Assembly (NCBI RefSeq): GCF_000722545.1
Contig: NZ_JNVM01000017.1
Coordinates: forward strand, 62,001-126,000
From: Paenibacillus tyrphae
GTDB lineage: Bacteria > Bacillota > Bacilli > Paenibacillales > NBRC-103111
DNA: 64,000 nucleotides
Direction: 5' to 3'
The translations under genes and the position numbers were made by a program. The notes beneath the pieces are model-generated. The model saw only the letters and a list, made by a program, of their open reading frames with translations, had not been told where the DNA came from and did no database searches. Of this stretch, positions 51,321-60,884 are shown piece after piece (positions within the stretch are counted from its first letter, which is position 1; each line of letters opens with the position of its first letter).

Positions 51321-53060
51321 ATGGGTAGACATCACTTTATGCTTTCAGTCGGGAGAAAACTGTTTTTATCGTTTCTGCTCCTGATTTTGCTGCTGGCCGG
51401 CTTCGGCCTCACCTCGCTGGGCCGGGGGGCTAAGATGCAATCGAAGACGGAGGAAATTACCGGCGATTGGCTTTCGGGAGTGGGAATCGCCAACAACGTC
51501 AACTATTTGACAGAACACATTCTTGTTATGCAATATAAAATTTTGACCAATCCGGAAGTCGCTAAAAAACAACAATACATGCAGGAAGCCGACGCCACGT
51601 TTGCAGAGATCGACAAGCAGCTGGATCTGTACGGCGAGACGTACTCAAGCGACGAAGATCGCATCACGACGGAGCAGCTTCGGGCGAAATGGAACAGCTA
51701 TAAAGAAGTTTATGACCGCACCGTAACGTTGGGCAAGCAAATCGACCTGGTTCGAGGCGCAGTGAAGCAGGAAAAAGAACTGACGGCGCTGATGACCCAA
51801 TCCCAGCAGACCTATGACGAAATGCAGAAGCTGCTAAATAAAATGATCAAAATCAATAACGACGGCGCCAAAAAAGCGACGCAGGAAAGCGGACAAATCT
51901 ACCAAAGCAATATCGGGCTTACGATCGGGATGATCGTCATTTCGGTCTTGATCGGAATCGCCTTGGTCATCGTGATGATCCGCATCATATCCAAGCCCGT
52001 AAAGCTCGTATCCGAATCGCTGCACCGGGTAGCAGGCGGCGACTTGACGGTCGAACCGCTCACGGTCAAGCAAAAGGACGAGATTGGAAGTCTGGTTGTT
52101 TCCCTGAACGATATGGTCGCCCATCTCAAAATGACCGTGGTGCAAATTCAAGAGGCATCCACGACGGTTGCCGCTTCCTCCGAGGAGCTGCAGGCCAGCT
52201 CGGAACAAAATACGATAGCGACCAAAACCGTTACGCTGTCCATACAAGAGATGGCCTCCGGTACGGAGAATCAGTTGATGCGCTCCGACGAAACCGGAAG
52301 GGCGATGGAAGAGATGGCGGCAGGCATTCAACGCATCGCCGAAACGACGTCGGACGTATCCGAGCTGTCTCAAGAATCCACCATCCAAGCGCAGCATGGC
52401 AATGACGCTATTCAAGCGGCGAGGAGCAGAATGAACGCCCTAAGCGATTCGGTCGGACAAGCGGGCGCCGATATCAAGACGCTGGAGACGCATTCCGTCA
52501 ACGTCGGCAGCATTCTGCAGATCATCAACGACATCGCTTCGCAAACGGGTCTGCTGGCGCTCAACGCCTCCATCGAGGCGGCAAGAGCGGGAGAGCATGG
52601 ACAAGGCTTCGCCGTCGTCGCGAACGAAGTGAAGAAGCTTGCCCAGCAGTCCGGTGAAGCCGTTCAAAGCATCTCGGACATCATCACGCAGATTCAAACC
52701 GATACATCCAAAGCGGTGCTCACGATGAACCGCAGCTTGTCGGAGGTTCGCATCGGCCTTCAAGCCGTTACCGAGGCGGATGAAGCGTTCCAGCAAATCA
52801 CCCGCACCGCAAGCGACGTATCCGGCAAAATTCAGGAAGTGGCGGCGGCAGCCGAAGAAATGGCAGCAAGCTCGGAGCAGGTGTCCGCTTCCGCTTCGGA
52901 GATGAGCCAAATTGCCAAACATTCCGCCGAGTCGGCGCAGACGATTGCCGCTACAACCGAAGAACAGCTCGCATCAGCCGAGGAAATTGCTTCGTCCGCG
53001 GAATCGTTAAGCCGGACGGCGCAGGATTTATCCGAACTGGTCAACCGATTCAAATTGTAA
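51321..53060 (+). CDS. Methyl-accepting chemotaxis protein
   Basis: A 579-residue transmembrane chemoreceptor. A first membrane segment at about 9-29, a helical extracytoplasmic sensor, a second membrane segment near 200-222, a HAMP domain and a long coiled-coil signalling domain are seen. Its conserved tip (ASQTGLLALNASIEAARAGE in part) contacts CheA and CheW. The ATG at 51321 has AAAGGAG nine bases upstream; the earlier in-frame ATG directly abuts another AGGAG. Ligand unknown. It is convergent with a second receptor. Confidence 0.92.
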   Translation: MGRHHFMLSVGRKLFLSFLLLILLLAGFGLTSLGRGAKMQSKTEEITGDWLSGVGIANNVNYLTEHILVMQYKILTNPEVAKKQQYMQEADATFAEIDKQLDLYGETYSSDEDRITTEQLRAKWNSYKEVYDRTVTLGKQIDLVRGAVKQEKELTALMTQSQQTYDEMQKLLNKMIKINNDGAKKATQESGQIYQSNIGLTIGMIVISVLIGIALVIVMIRIISKPVKLVSESLHRVAGGDLTVEPLTVKQKDEIGSLVVSLNDMVAHLKMTVVQIQEASTTVAASSEELQASSEQNTIATKTVTLSIQEMASGTENQLMRSDETGRAMEEMAAGIQRIAETTSDVSELSQESTIQAQHGNDAIQAARSRMNALSDSVGQAGADIKTLETHSVNVGSILQIINDIASQTGLLALNASIEAARAGEHGQGFAVVANEVKKLAQQSGEAVQSISDIITQIQTDTSKAVLTMNRSLSEVRIGLQAVTEADEAFQQITRTASDVSGKIQEVAAAAEEMAASSEQVSASASEMSQIAKHSAESAQTIAATTEEQLASAEEIASSAESLSRTAQDLSELVNRFKL

Positions 53061-53080
53061 GGGGCGCTCTAAGCGTCCGC

Positions 53081-53131
53081 AAAAGGGAGGAAGCCCCGCA
53101 GCGTATACGCGCTGTGGACTTCCTCCCTTTT
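53081..53131. terminator. Bidirectional terminator between the two chemoreceptor genes
   Basis: AAAAGGGAGGAAG (53081-53093) is the exact complement of CTTCCTCCCTTTT (53119-53131), with further inner pairing CCGCAGCG...CGCTGTGG. Confidence 0.92.
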
Positions 53132-53154
53132 CCATTTCACACTATGTTTCATGC

Positions 53155-54849
53155 TTATATTGTAAACTTGCGGACCAGCGTTTCCAGATTTTCCGCCTCC
53201 CGGCTCAGTCCTTCGGACAAGGAGGAAACCTCCTGCACCAAAGCGGTTTGCGTTTGGGTTTTGTCGTTGACGATCTGCACGCCGTCCAGGGATTCCCTGG
53301 CGACATTGGCCATATCGGAGACGGAGGCGGCAATTTCCTCCGAGCCTGCCGCCATCTCCTCCGAAATGGCCGAAACCTCTTGGATTTGGGCGGCGACCTC
53401 TTTGGTGGCCTGCAATATTTTTTGGAACGAATTGCTGGCAGCCCGCACCTTGTCGCTGCCCAAGGTCACCTCTTCGCTTACCCGCTGCATCGCTTTGACC
53501 GTTTCCGTCGAATCGCTGCGAATTTCCTGGAGCAGTTCGGCGATCTGCCCTGCCGAGGCGGCAGAGCCTTCCGCCAGCTTGCGGATTTCCGACGCCACGA
53601 CCGCGAACCCCCGGCCGTGCTCCCCCGCCCGGGCCGCTTCGATCGAAGCATTGAGCGCAAGCAGATTCGTTTGCCTGGACAACGTAGCGATCGTATCCGC
53701 AATTTGCCCGATGTGGGACGAACGCTCGTCCAGCCTGGACACGATCCGGGCGGATTGGTTAACGGATTCGTCGATATGATCCATTTGCTGCTTGGCCTGT
53801 TCCATATGTCCGTAGCCGTCCACCGCTTCTTTCTCCGTATCCACGGCGGCCCCGGACAGCTCGGTAGCCGATTCGGCCACCCGCTGCACGCCCTTGGCCA
53901 TTTCTTCGATCGCCCGCGATCCGTCCAGCGTGTTCTGCACCGAAATGACGGCCCCCTGCTTGATCATCGCCATCCGCTTGCCGATTTCCTCGGTTGCGGC
54001 AGAGGTCTGCTTCGTATTGGCAATCAGCTTCTCCGACGTCTCCCATACCTTCTCGGAGGTGCCGGTAATCTCCTTGATCATGCCGTGCAGACTGTCCAGC
54101 ATCCGGTTAAGCGAGCCTGCGATTTCGCCGATTTCATCCTTCGTATTCGAGGTCAGCCTTGCCGTCAAATCTCCGCCGTTGCCGGCCAGCTCGGCAATTT
54201 TCTCATTTACTGTTTTTAAAGGCCGCAGCTTAATTAAGATCAAGGTAAAAATGCCGAACAAGACCAAGAACGTAATCACCAGCAGGATCACGGCGAAGCT
54301 CATCATGGAGGTAGCCGTCTGACGGGCCGCGTCCGCCTCCTGCTGTGCCCGGGTGTTCATCTTGGTTTGAAATTGTTGGATATAGCCCGTAATTTCTTTT
54401 TTGCTCGCATCGTATTGTTCGCCGAACATAAGCTTCCGGGCACTGTCGAAATTTTTCTCCTCCACCGCCTTCATGGCGGCTTCCTCGGTTTTGATCAAGG
54501 TGTCGGAGCTGTTCTTCGCTTTCTCGATCAAATCCAGCTCTTCCTGCGGCGCCTGAAGCGCTTTCAGCTGTTCGACAACCTTATCGCGCGACTTGGTCTC
54601 GTTGACCTCTTTCCAGTAATGATCGTAGTACTGCTTGTCCCCGAACTGGACATATCTTCTCATCTCTTCGGTCAAATAATCGGAGGCATTCTTCAAGTCC
54701 AAGCCGAGCTGCTTGAACTGTGCCTGCCGTTGTACCGCCAGCCGCTCCTGGGCGATGCCATTCTCCAGCTTGCTGACACTGAACCAGTTGAGCAGCGATA
54801 ATACCAATAAAAGTCCGCCCATCACCTTTAACCAGCTTGAAATCTTCAT
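53155..54849 (-). CDS. Methyl-accepting chemotaxis protein
   Basis: A 564-residue chemoreceptor with membrane segments at about 7-25 and 183-205. Between them is a four-helix-type sensor with many charged residues. A HAMP domain and a signalling domain with the conserved tip LSRQTNLLALNASIEAARAG (in part) follow. The ATG at 54849 has AGGGGGA six bases upstream. Its sensor is unrelated by eye to the convergent receptor, so the two probably detect different signals. Confidence 0.92.
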   Translation of the reverse strand: MKISSWLKVMGGLLLVLSLLNWFSVSKLENGIAQERLAVQRQAQFKQLGLDLKNASDYLTEEMRRYVQFGDKQYYDHYWKEVNETKSRDKVVEQLKALQAPQEELDLIEKAKNSSDTLIKTEEAAMKAVEEKNFDSARKLMFGEQYDASKKEITGYIQQFQTKMNTRAQQEADAARQTATSMMSFAVILLVITFLVLFGIFTLILIKLRPLKTVNEKIAELAGNGGDLTARLTSNTKDEIGEIAGSLNRMLDSLHGMIKEITGTSEKVWETSEKLIANTKQTSAATEEIGKRMAMIKQGAVISVQNTLDGSRAIEEMAKGVQRVAESATELSGAAVDTEKEAVDGYGHMEQAKQQMDHIDESVNQSARIVSRLDERSSHIGQIADTIATLSRQTNLLALNASIEAARAGEHGRGFAVVASEIRKLAEGSAASAGQIAELLQEIRSDSTETVKAMQRVSEEVTLGSDKVRAASNSFQKILQATKEVAAQIQEVSAISEEMAAGSEEIAASVSDMANVARESLDGVQIVNDKTQTQTALVQEVSSLSEGLSREAENLETLVRKFTI

Positions 54850-55094
54850 CCGTAGTCCCCCTGAAGTCCTGATTTTATTCGACATTTTTCAACAATATTT
54901 ATCGACATTTTTAGACAAAAATTTGATATGCAATTTTTTACTTTATATTTTTTTACGACAAATTCAACGAGGAGAAAATGAGAAAAGGATACGGCGAGCG
55001 GAAGAAGTAAGGTGAAGTTATCCGAAGCGCTGGAGTCGATTGGAGAGTGGGGCCGGGGACAGGACCGTTTCGATGCTTATGCAGAGCGTCAATA

Positions 55095-55131
55095 GCAATA
55101 AAAAGCCGGCATATCCTTAAAGGATATGCCG
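55095..55131 (-). terminator. Terminator of glcD-glcF
   Basis: CGGCATATCC (55107-55116) pairs with GGATATGCCG (55122-55131) and is followed on the minus strand by GCTTTTTATT. Confidence 0.88.
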
Positions 55132-55152
55132 ACACTAGGGCGACGCTGCGGA

Positions 55153-56526
55153 CTACCTCTCCCCCGCCGATTCGGCGAGAAAATCAACCAGATGCATCGC
55201 TTGCATCGTCTTGTCTTTCCCGTGGCGGTGCACGCCCCATTTCATCTGAAGCAGGCAGCCCGGATTCGCCGTCAGAATGACGTGCGCCCGGGTACGCTCC
55301 ACCTGCTCCATCTTATGGTCGAGCACGCTGGCGGACATCTCCGGCTGCGTCAAATTGTAGATCCCGGCGGAGCCGCAGCAGCGGTCGGCGTCGGGCAGCT
55401 CCTGCAGCTTCGTACCGGGCACGGTTCGGATAAGCTGCCGCGGGGCCGATGCGACGCGCATCACGTTGCGCAGATGACACGAGTCCTGGTACGTGACCGT
55501 CACCTGCTCCGCCCCTTGGCCGAGCGGCTTCAGCGGCAGTGGACGACCCTCGGCGAGCAGCTCCGACACGTCGCGGACCTGTGCGGCGAATCGGCGGGCC
55601 TCCGCCTCCTCGGCATCGCCGTGAAGAAGGTGGTCCACCTCCTTCAGGGTGGCGCCGCAGCCTCCGGCGTTGCTGACGACGGCATCTACGCGGGCCGCGC
55701 CGAAGGCAGCGATGTTGGTCCGGGCCAGACGGCGGGCGCTCTCCCGTTCGCCGGCATGGGCGTGCAGCGCACCGCAGCACGTCTGTGAGGCCGGGACCAC
55801 GACCTCGTAGCCCGCCAAGCGCAGCAGCTTGATCGTGTTCACGTTCGTCTCCGTGAACAGCACATCCATGATGCAGCCGCGGAACATCCCGACCCGCCCG
55901 AGACGTTCGCCTTCGGCGGGGATCACGAGCAGCGATTGTCCGCCTTCGGTCTGTTCCCAACGGGCAGGCAGGCCTAGCTTCTCCCAGCGGCGGATGACGC
56001 CGTCGCCCGCCGCTTGCGGCAGCACCGCTTCCATCTCGCGCATATGGGCCGGGAACAGCTTCATGACGCCGAGCCCGCGTGCCAGCTTCTGCAATCCGCT
56101 CGTTTGGTACAGCTTCAGCGACGAGCCGAGCAGCCGCATTCGGCCGTGATGCGGAAACAGCCGCTCCATGAACAGCCGCTTCACGGTCCGCACCGGCCAC
56201 CGCTCGGCGGTTACCGCCGCGATCGACTCGCAGGCCTGTTCGATCAGCTGCCCGTACTTGACATCCGACGGGCAGGCCGGCTCGCAAGCGCGGCAGCCGA
56301 GACACAGGTCCATCTGCGAGCGGAACGCGGCGTCCGGCTCCATTTTGCCGTCATAGACGGCCTTCATCAGCGCAATCCGGCCCCGCGGCGACGCCGCCTC
56401 CAGCCCCGTCTCCTGAAACGTCGGACAGGCCGTCTGGCAAAAGCCGCAGCGCATGCAGTTGGTAAGTTGATCGGGATCGAGCGTAAGCTGCAGCTTCTCG
56501 GTCAATGATTTGATCTCCGTGCTCAC
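55153..56526 (-). CDS. glcF: Glycolate oxidase iron-sulfur subunit GlcF
   Basis: A 457-residue iron-sulfur protein. Two 4Fe-4S ferredoxin motifs are at residues 24-34 (CMRCGFCQTAC) and 75-85 (CLGCRACEPAC). Two CCG domains follow (SQTCCGALH, ADRCCGSAG) of the type that binds a further cluster. It passes electrons from the flavin subunit to the membrane quinone pool. GTG start, three bases after glcD ends, so the genes form one operon, closed by the hairpin at 55095-55131. GlcE is not present as a separate gene, as is common in Bacillota. Confidence 0.92.
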   Translation of the reverse strand: MSTEIKSLTEKLQLTLDPDQLTNCMRCGFCQTACPTFQETGLEAASPRGRIALMKAVYDGKMEPDAAFRSQMDLCLGCRACEPACPSDVKYGQLIEQACESIAAVTAERWPVRTVKRLFMERLFPHHGRMRLLGSSLKLYQTSGLQKLARGLGVMKLFPAHMREMEAVLPQAAGDGVIRRWEKLGLPARWEQTEGGQSLLVIPAEGERLGRVGMFRGCIMDVLFTETNVNTIKLLRLAGYEVVVPASQTCCGALHAHAGERESARRLARTNIAAFGAARVDAVVSNAGGCGATLKEVDHLLHGDAEEAEARRFAAQVRDVSELLAEGRPLPLKPLGQGAEQVTVTYQDSCHLRNVMRVASAPRQLIRTVPGTKLQELPDADRCCGSAGIYNLTQPEMSASVLDHKMEQVERTRAHVILTANPGCLLQMKWGVHRHGKDKTMQAMHLVDFLAESAGER

Positions 56527-56529
56527 GCG

Positions 56530-58062
56530 TCACGCACCGCCTTTCGCCGCCGAATCGCGGCCGTCCTCAAGCGAGGCCCCGGACAAGCCCGTTTCCCCAG
56601 CACCGGCTTGCTCCGGTCCCTTGGTTCCGCCCGCTTCGTTCCCCGCTCCCGGCTCCGAGGTGTACACAACGCGCTTGCGCGTCTCCGCGAACAGCTTGCC
56701 GGGATTGAGCAAGCCGTCCGGGTCGAACGCCTGCTTCAGCCGCTTCATCAGGCCGATGCCGGACGCGCCGACCTTCCATTCGAGATACGGCGCTTTCACA
56801 TGCCCGACGCCGTGCTCCCCGGTGATGGTGCCTCCGAGTCGGATCGCCGCGTCGAAAATTTCCTCGAACGCCAGCTCCACCCGGTGAATCTCCTCCGCAT
56901 CCCGCGCATCGGTCATCGCCGTCGGATGCAGGTTGCCATCGCCCGCATGACCGAAAGTGCAGATCCGCACGTTATGCTTCGCCGCAATGCGCTGTACCTC
57001 CAGCACCATGTCGGCAATCTTCGAGCGCGGCACCGTCGCGTCCTCAAGAATGGTTGTCGGCCGCAGCCGGGAGAGCGCCGCCAGCGCGCTGCGCCGGGCT
57101 TCCATCACTTTGGCCCCCTCTTCCGGCGTCTCGGCCACCTTCACCTGAATCGCCCCTTCGCGTTTGCAAATCGCCTCAATCAGCTGTAGGTCCTTCTCCA
57201 CCTGCGCCTCGTCGCCGTCCTGCTCGATCGCCAGGATCGCTTGCGCATCGACCGGAAGGCCGATTTTGGCGAATGCTTCCACCACCTCGATCGTCGCCTG
57301 GTCCATAAACTCAAGCGTACAGGGCGTAATCCGGTTCGCAATAATCTGCGAGACCGTCCGCGCCGCCGCGGGCAAATCGGCGAACACCGCGATCATCGCC
57401 CGTCGGTACGCCGGCTTCGGCACAAGCTTGACCGTCGCTTCCGTCAAAATCGCCAGCGTGCCCCCGGACCCTACGAGCAGCCTCGTCAAGTCGTAGCCAG
57501 CGACATCCTTCACCAGCTTGCCTCCCGTCCGCAGCACCTCGCCGCTCGCCAGCACCGCTTCAAGCCCGATGACGTAGTCCTTGGTCGTGCCGTACTTGAG
57601 CCCGCGCAGCCCGCCTGCGCCCAGGGCGATGTTGCCGCCCATCGTGCAGATGATCATGCTGCTCGGGTCCGGCGGATAAAACAGCCCCGTTTCCTCGACG
57701 GCCGTATGAAAGCGCTTAGTATTCAGACCCGTCTGGAACGTCGCCGTCAGGTTGTCCTGATCGATCTCCAGCAGCCGGTTCATCCGCGTCATGACCATAA
57801 TCAGCCCCCCGTGAAGCGGCACGACGCCCGCGCACAGATTGCTGCCAGCTCCGCGGGTGACCACCGGAATCCGGTGTTGGGCGCAGACGCGCATCACCGC
57901 CGCCACTTCTTCCGTCGAAGCGGGAAAAATAACGCCGTCCGGCATCGATTGGTACAGCGGCGTAGCATCGTAGCTATACGAAACGAGCGTTTCGGTATCG
58001 TCGCGGAACCAGGCGTCCCCGACAATCCTTCTTAATTCTTGACTAACCGTTGCAGCCAGCAA
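56530..58062 (-). CDS. glcD: Glycolate oxidase FAD subunit GlcD
   Basis: A 510-residue FAD-linked oxidase. The PP-loop flavin-binding domain reads PVVTRGAGSNLCAG (about 66-79) and YPPDPSSMIICTMGGNIA (in part). The C-terminal cap domain has the active-site HAGDGNLHP (about 389-397) and TGEHGVGHVK. It oxidises glycolate or another 2-hydroxy acid, such as D-lactate; the exact acid is not certain. A Gly/Ala/Glu-rich tail of about 35 residues is extra. TTG start at 58062 with GGGAGG seven bases before. The promoter carries a GntR-type palindrome. Confidence 0.92.
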   Translation of the reverse strand: MLAATVSQELRRIVGDAWFRDDTETLVSYSYDATPLYQSMPDGVIFPASTEEVAAVMRVCAQHRIPVVTRGAGSNLCAGVVPLHGGLIMVMTRMNRLLEIDQDNLTATFQTGLNTKRFHTAVEETGLFYPPDPSSMIICTMGGNIALGAGGLRGLKYGTTKDYVIGLEAVLASGEVLRTGGKLVKDVAGYDLTRLLVGSGGTLAILTEATVKLVPKPAYRRAMIAVFADLPAAARTVSQIIANRITPCTLEFMDQATIEVVEAFAKIGLPVDAQAILAIEQDGDEAQVEKDLQLIEAICKREGAIQVKVAETPEEGAKVMEARRSALAALSRLRPTTILEDATVPRSKIADMVLEVQRIAAKHNVRICTFGHAGDGNLHPTAMTDARDAEEIHRVELAFEEIFDAAIRLGGTITGEHGVGHVKAPYLEWKVGASGIGLMKRLKQAFDPDGLLNPGKLFAETRKRVVYTSEPGAGNEAGGTKGPEQAGAGETGLSGASLEDGRDSAAKGGA

Positions 58063-58096
58063 AGCGTTCCCTCCCGTATGCCCCTGAATTAATCAG

Positions 58097-58142
58097 GTCA
58101 TCTGATGACTTAATTATAAAAGCACCCGCCTTCCTCCGTCAA
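58097..58142 (-). promoter_or_regulatory. glcDF promoter with GntR/FadR-type operator
   Basis: On the minus strand TTGACG (58137-58142), 18 bases, TATAAT (58113-58118). The palindrome GTCATC-T-GATGAC (58097-58109) covers the predicted transcription start. The FadR-type regulator encoded 550 bases away on the plus strand is the obvious candidate. Confidence 0.75.
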
Positions 58143-58272
58143 TGCTTCCGTCGTCCCGCAAGGCGGCATGATTCGCCCGGGCAAACATGGTACAATAAGG
58201 GAAATCCTGCACGCTGCCGCAGTGTGCTTAACGCCGCATGATTTCGGTTGCGTTTCGACTGGAGGGAATGCC

Positions 58273-58665
58273 ATGGATTTTTTTTCGACACCACGGGGTC
58301 TTTTGGACGGGCCTCCACCCTTCTTCATTTTCTTCTTTGTGCTTATTCTGGTTCTGATCGTAGGTACCGTCTTGTACGGGATTTTCTATTCCGTCTCTGT
58401 CTGGTCCGCCAACAATGCGTCTGAGCGTCTCACCGTCCCCTGCCGGGTCGTCGCCAAACGCACACAGGTGTCGGGCGGGTCCGGGGATTCGAGCGCTTTT
58501 ACGAAATATTTCGCGACCTTCGAATTCGAGGACGGCGGACGGGTTGAGCTTCCTTTGAAAGGCCCCCAATACGGACTGCTGGTCGAAGGGGACTTCGGCG
58601 AACTAACGTATCAGGGCACCCGCTTCATTGATTTTGTCCGCATGAGAAAGGAAGAGCATTCATGA
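58273..58665 (+). CDS. DUF2500-like membrane protein
   Basis: A 130-residue protein with one strongly hydrophobic segment (FFIFFFVLILVLIVGTVLYGIFY in part, about 16-40). A DUF2500-like domain follows, with PCRVVAKRTQVSGGSG and YFATFEFEDGGRVELPL. Function unknown. GGAGG lies eight bases before the ATG at 58273. Its stop overlaps the start of the GntR gene (ATGA), so the two are coupled. Confidence 0.8.
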   Translation: MDFFSTPRGLLDGPPPFFIFFFVLILVLIVGTVLYGIFYSVSVWSANNASERLTVPCRVVAKRTQVSGGSGDSSAFTKYFATFEFEDGGRVELPLKGPQYGLLVEGDFGELTYQGTRFIDFVRMRKEEHS

Positions 58666-59348
58666 TCCGCAAAGGCTATGAAATCGTCGCCGACACCCTT
58701 CGCGAGCAGATCGAGCAGGGCGTCTGGCCGGTCGGTTCCCGGATCGACTCGGTCGAGCAGCTTGCCGTGAAGTTCGGCGTCGGCCGCTCCACGATCCGGG
58801 AAGCGCTCATGTCACTCAAGGCGCACGGCTGGGTGGACGTCCGCCACGGCGGCGGAACGTTCGTGCTCCGCAATAGCGGTGCGCTTCAGATCGAAGCGCC
58901 CGAGATCGGCAACGTGGAGCAGCTCCGGCAATGGCTTGAGCTGCGCTTCATCCTGGAAACCGAAGGCGCGGCACTGGCCGCGGCGCGGCGCAGCAACGGG
59001 CATCTGAACGAACTGGACGGAATCCTCGCGGAGATGGCTTCCCTGACCGACGAGGACAAGCTGGAGCAATGCGACATCCGCTTTCACCTGAAGCTGGCCG
59101 GAGCGTCCGGCAACGAGCTGCTCGTACGCACGCTGGAGACGCTCTTCCTGACCATGGGTCCGGCGATGCGGGAGAGCCGCCGGCTGTGGCTGTTCGCGGA
59201 GCAGAGCCAGACCGTCCGGCTCTCTGAAGAGCACCAAGCCATCGTCGACGCGGTCCGGCTGCAGGACGCTGCCCTTGCCCGAGAACGCGTCGCCTCCCAC
59301 TTGCGCAAGGTGGAGCAGATGCTCCGCCGTTTAACTTACGAAGCCTGA
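58662..59348 (+). CDS. GntR/FadR-family transcriptional regulator
   Basis: A 228-residue repressor-type regulator. The winged helix occupies residues 8-72 (SVEQLAVKFGVGRSTIREAL in part, then VDVRHGGGTFV). The helical FCD ligand domain from about 85 has the metal-ligand pattern Asp...His...His (FHLKLAG, EEHQAIVDA, SHLRKVEQ). FCD regulators sense small carboxylic acids. Its position across from glcDF and the GTCATCTGATGAC site in that promoter suggest it represses glycolate or lactate oxidation until the acid is present. Confidence 0.88.
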   Translation: MIRKGYEIVADTLREQIEQGVWPVGSRIDSVEQLAVKFGVGRSTIREALMSLKAHGWVDVRHGGGTFVLRNSGALQIEAPEIGNVEQLRQWLELRFILETEGAALAAARRSNGHLNELDGILAEMASLTDEDKLEQCDIRFHLKLAGASGNELLVRTLETLFLTMGPAMRESRRLWLFAEQSQTVRLSEEHQAIVDAVRLQDAALARERVASHLRKVEQMLRRLTYEA

Positions 59349-59372
59349 TGGCATACGGCCATGTGCATACGA

Positions 59373-59404
59373 AAAAGCCCGCCGGCATATTCCGACGGGC
59401 TTTT
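59373..59404. terminator. Bidirectional terminator
   Basis: AAAAGCCCG (59373-59381) and CGGGCTTTT (59396-59404) form a perfect stem between the convergent GntR and DUF2325 genes. Confidence 0.9.
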
Positions 59405-59409
59405 CTCAT

Positions 59410-59733
59410 TTAATGGGCGGCTCCTCCGCCCTTTTTCAACCATTCGCAGCCGTCCGCGCAGGAGCAGAGCGCCTTCTGTACCGAGCACCACGAACGTTTC
59501 GCATAATAAATCGGCACTTCCTGTTCCTTCGCTTGCTGCTTGATGGCTTTGGTCAGATTGTGATTGACGTAATCCGTCAGCACAAGCACCGCGTCCACCT
59601 TTTCCGGAATCCCCTTCTTCACCATTTGGCATTTGCGTCCGGACATATGCATCACTTCGTCAAAACCGATATTCGCCAGATGATCGGGCATATTGCCCAA
59701 ATGATCCGCTCCTACGACCAAAATCGACGGCAT
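59410..59733 (-). CDS. DUF2325-type protein
   Basis: A 107-residue protein of the DUF2325 family (ILVVGADHLGNMPDHLANIGF, in part, and VDAVLVLTDYVNHNLT). The fold is a small Rossmann-like domain of unknown function. Cysteines cluster at the C-terminus (SWCSVQKALCSCADGC), suggesting a metal or redox site. AGGAGG precedes the ATG. Confidence 0.82.
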   Translation of the reverse strand: MPSILVVGADHLGNMPDHLANIGFDEVMHMSGRKCQMVKKGIPEKVDAVLVLTDYVNHNLTKAIKQQAKEQEVPIYYAKRSWCSVQKALCSCADGCEWLKKGGGAAH

Positions 59734-59821
59734 GTTTCGAGCCTCCTTTTCGTTAACGGGCTATCTCCTGAGAGGAGCCTTCCGTGCATGTATTTTTATC
59801 GTGTGTGCCTTCGATTCTTCA

Positions 59822-60640
59822 TTATTTCGCGCCCGCGAGCAGCTTGAGCTTCCGTTCCTCGCGCTCGGCGCTGCTCATCCGCGGACAGGTATAGCAATAC
59901 CCGTGATCCGTATCCGTCTTGTAAGCGAGACAGCAGCTGACTTTCATCCGCAGCCGCTCTCCGGGATTCCGCGGATCGTCGACGTAGCGGAACTTCACAT
60001 CGAGCGGATGCCGCGGCCGGCCGAAAACGTCCGGCGACAAGTCCGACAGCAGCGCCTGAAAGTCCTCCGTCAGCTTGGCTCGCAGCTCTTCGCTATCGGC
60101 TTTGGCTAGCGCCATATCGTGCACGTAGTACATCCGGGTCGCGATCTGCCCCCACAATTGTCCCGCATCGAGCCCTGCCGCTTGCGCCAGCGATGCGAGC
60201 AGCGGCCGAAGCGTCTCTCCATACAAGGCGGAGAGCGCCTGGCGTCTCCACCCGGCCCGGTCTCCCGCAGGCACCGACAGCGTCTTGGCGTCATGCAGCC
60301 GGAACCCGAACATCGGTCGGCCTTCCTTCAGATACAAATTGACCGTCAGATTGCCCGGCGAAAAATCGAACGCCGCATCATGTCGGCTAATCATATACTG
60401 CTGCGCCGCGCACAGCATGCCGAGCCAGCCGCTAAAATAAGTGGCCGGCGCTTGCCCGTCCAACGCGCGAATATGCTTGCCATACTTCACCAGAAGCATG
60501 TCCGCATGCCGCCGTTCGAACAGCTGCGACAGCTTGACCGACAACTCCCCCTCGTCGGGAAGCTCCCGTATGAAAAAAAACTGTGCCTCCAGCTCGCCGA
60601 GACCTTGCTCCGCCAGCACTTCATTCCTTGCCTGCTCCAT
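59822..60640 (-). CDS. FhuF-like ferric siderophore reductase
   Basis: A 272-residue cytoplasmic protein of the FhuF type. The C-terminus has the cysteine set SCC...CYTC (residues about 240-257) that holds a 2Fe-2S cluster. The central part HDAAFDFSPGNLTVNLYL resembles the siderophore-handling domain. It would release iron from imported siderophores by reduction. The ATG at 60640 follows GGGAGAG. Two Fur boxes upstream predict induction under iron starvation. It overlaps the preceding small ORF by 20 bases. Confidence 0.82.
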   Translation of the reverse strand: MEQARNEVLAEQGLGELEAQFFFIRELPDEGELSVKLSQLFERRHADMLLVKYGKHIRALDGQAPATYFSGWLGMLCAAQQYMISRHDAAFDFSPGNLTVNLYLKEGRPMFGFRLHDAKTLSVPAGDRAGWRRQALSALYGETLRPLLASLAQAAGLDAGQLWGQIATRMYYVHDMALAKADSEELRAKLTEDFQALLSDLSPDVFGRPRHPLDVKFRYVDDPRNPGERLRMKVSCCLAYKTDTDHGYCYTCPRMSSAEREERKLKLLAGAK

Positions 60641-60860
60641 GCCGCTCTCCCTTCCCGTTCCGGTTATTGCTCTCGGGCGCTCTTTCGATGCTCCCCTGAG
60701 CCTTTTCCTCTTCCAACACTTGAACCGAAATCCTCTGTATGTATGAATCGTACCGGCGCTCTTCCGGCTGCGTCTGTAGTCTGACGGGAATCGAACGGTC
60801 CGCAATGCTGCCTGCCCGGCTAAGGTTTCTATGCCTGATCAGCTCATACAGCAAACCCAC
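60621..60860 (-). CDS. Small Fur-controlled ORF preceding the FhuF-like gene
   Basis: A 79-residue ORF starting with GTG at 60860, with a very strong GGAGGAG six bases before it. The product (LLYELIRHRNLSRAG, then many Arg, Glu and Gln) matches nothing I know. It lies between the Fur boxes and the FhuF-like gene and its end overlaps that gene by 20 bases, so it may set translation of the reductase. It could also be a real small protein. Confidence 0.5.
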   Translation of the reverse strand: MGLLYELIRHRNLSRAGSIADRSIPVRLQTQPEERRYDSYIQRISVQVLEEEKAQGSIERAPESNNRNGKGERHGAGKE

Positions 60861-60884
60861 GGACGACTCCTCCTCTTATTGTAT

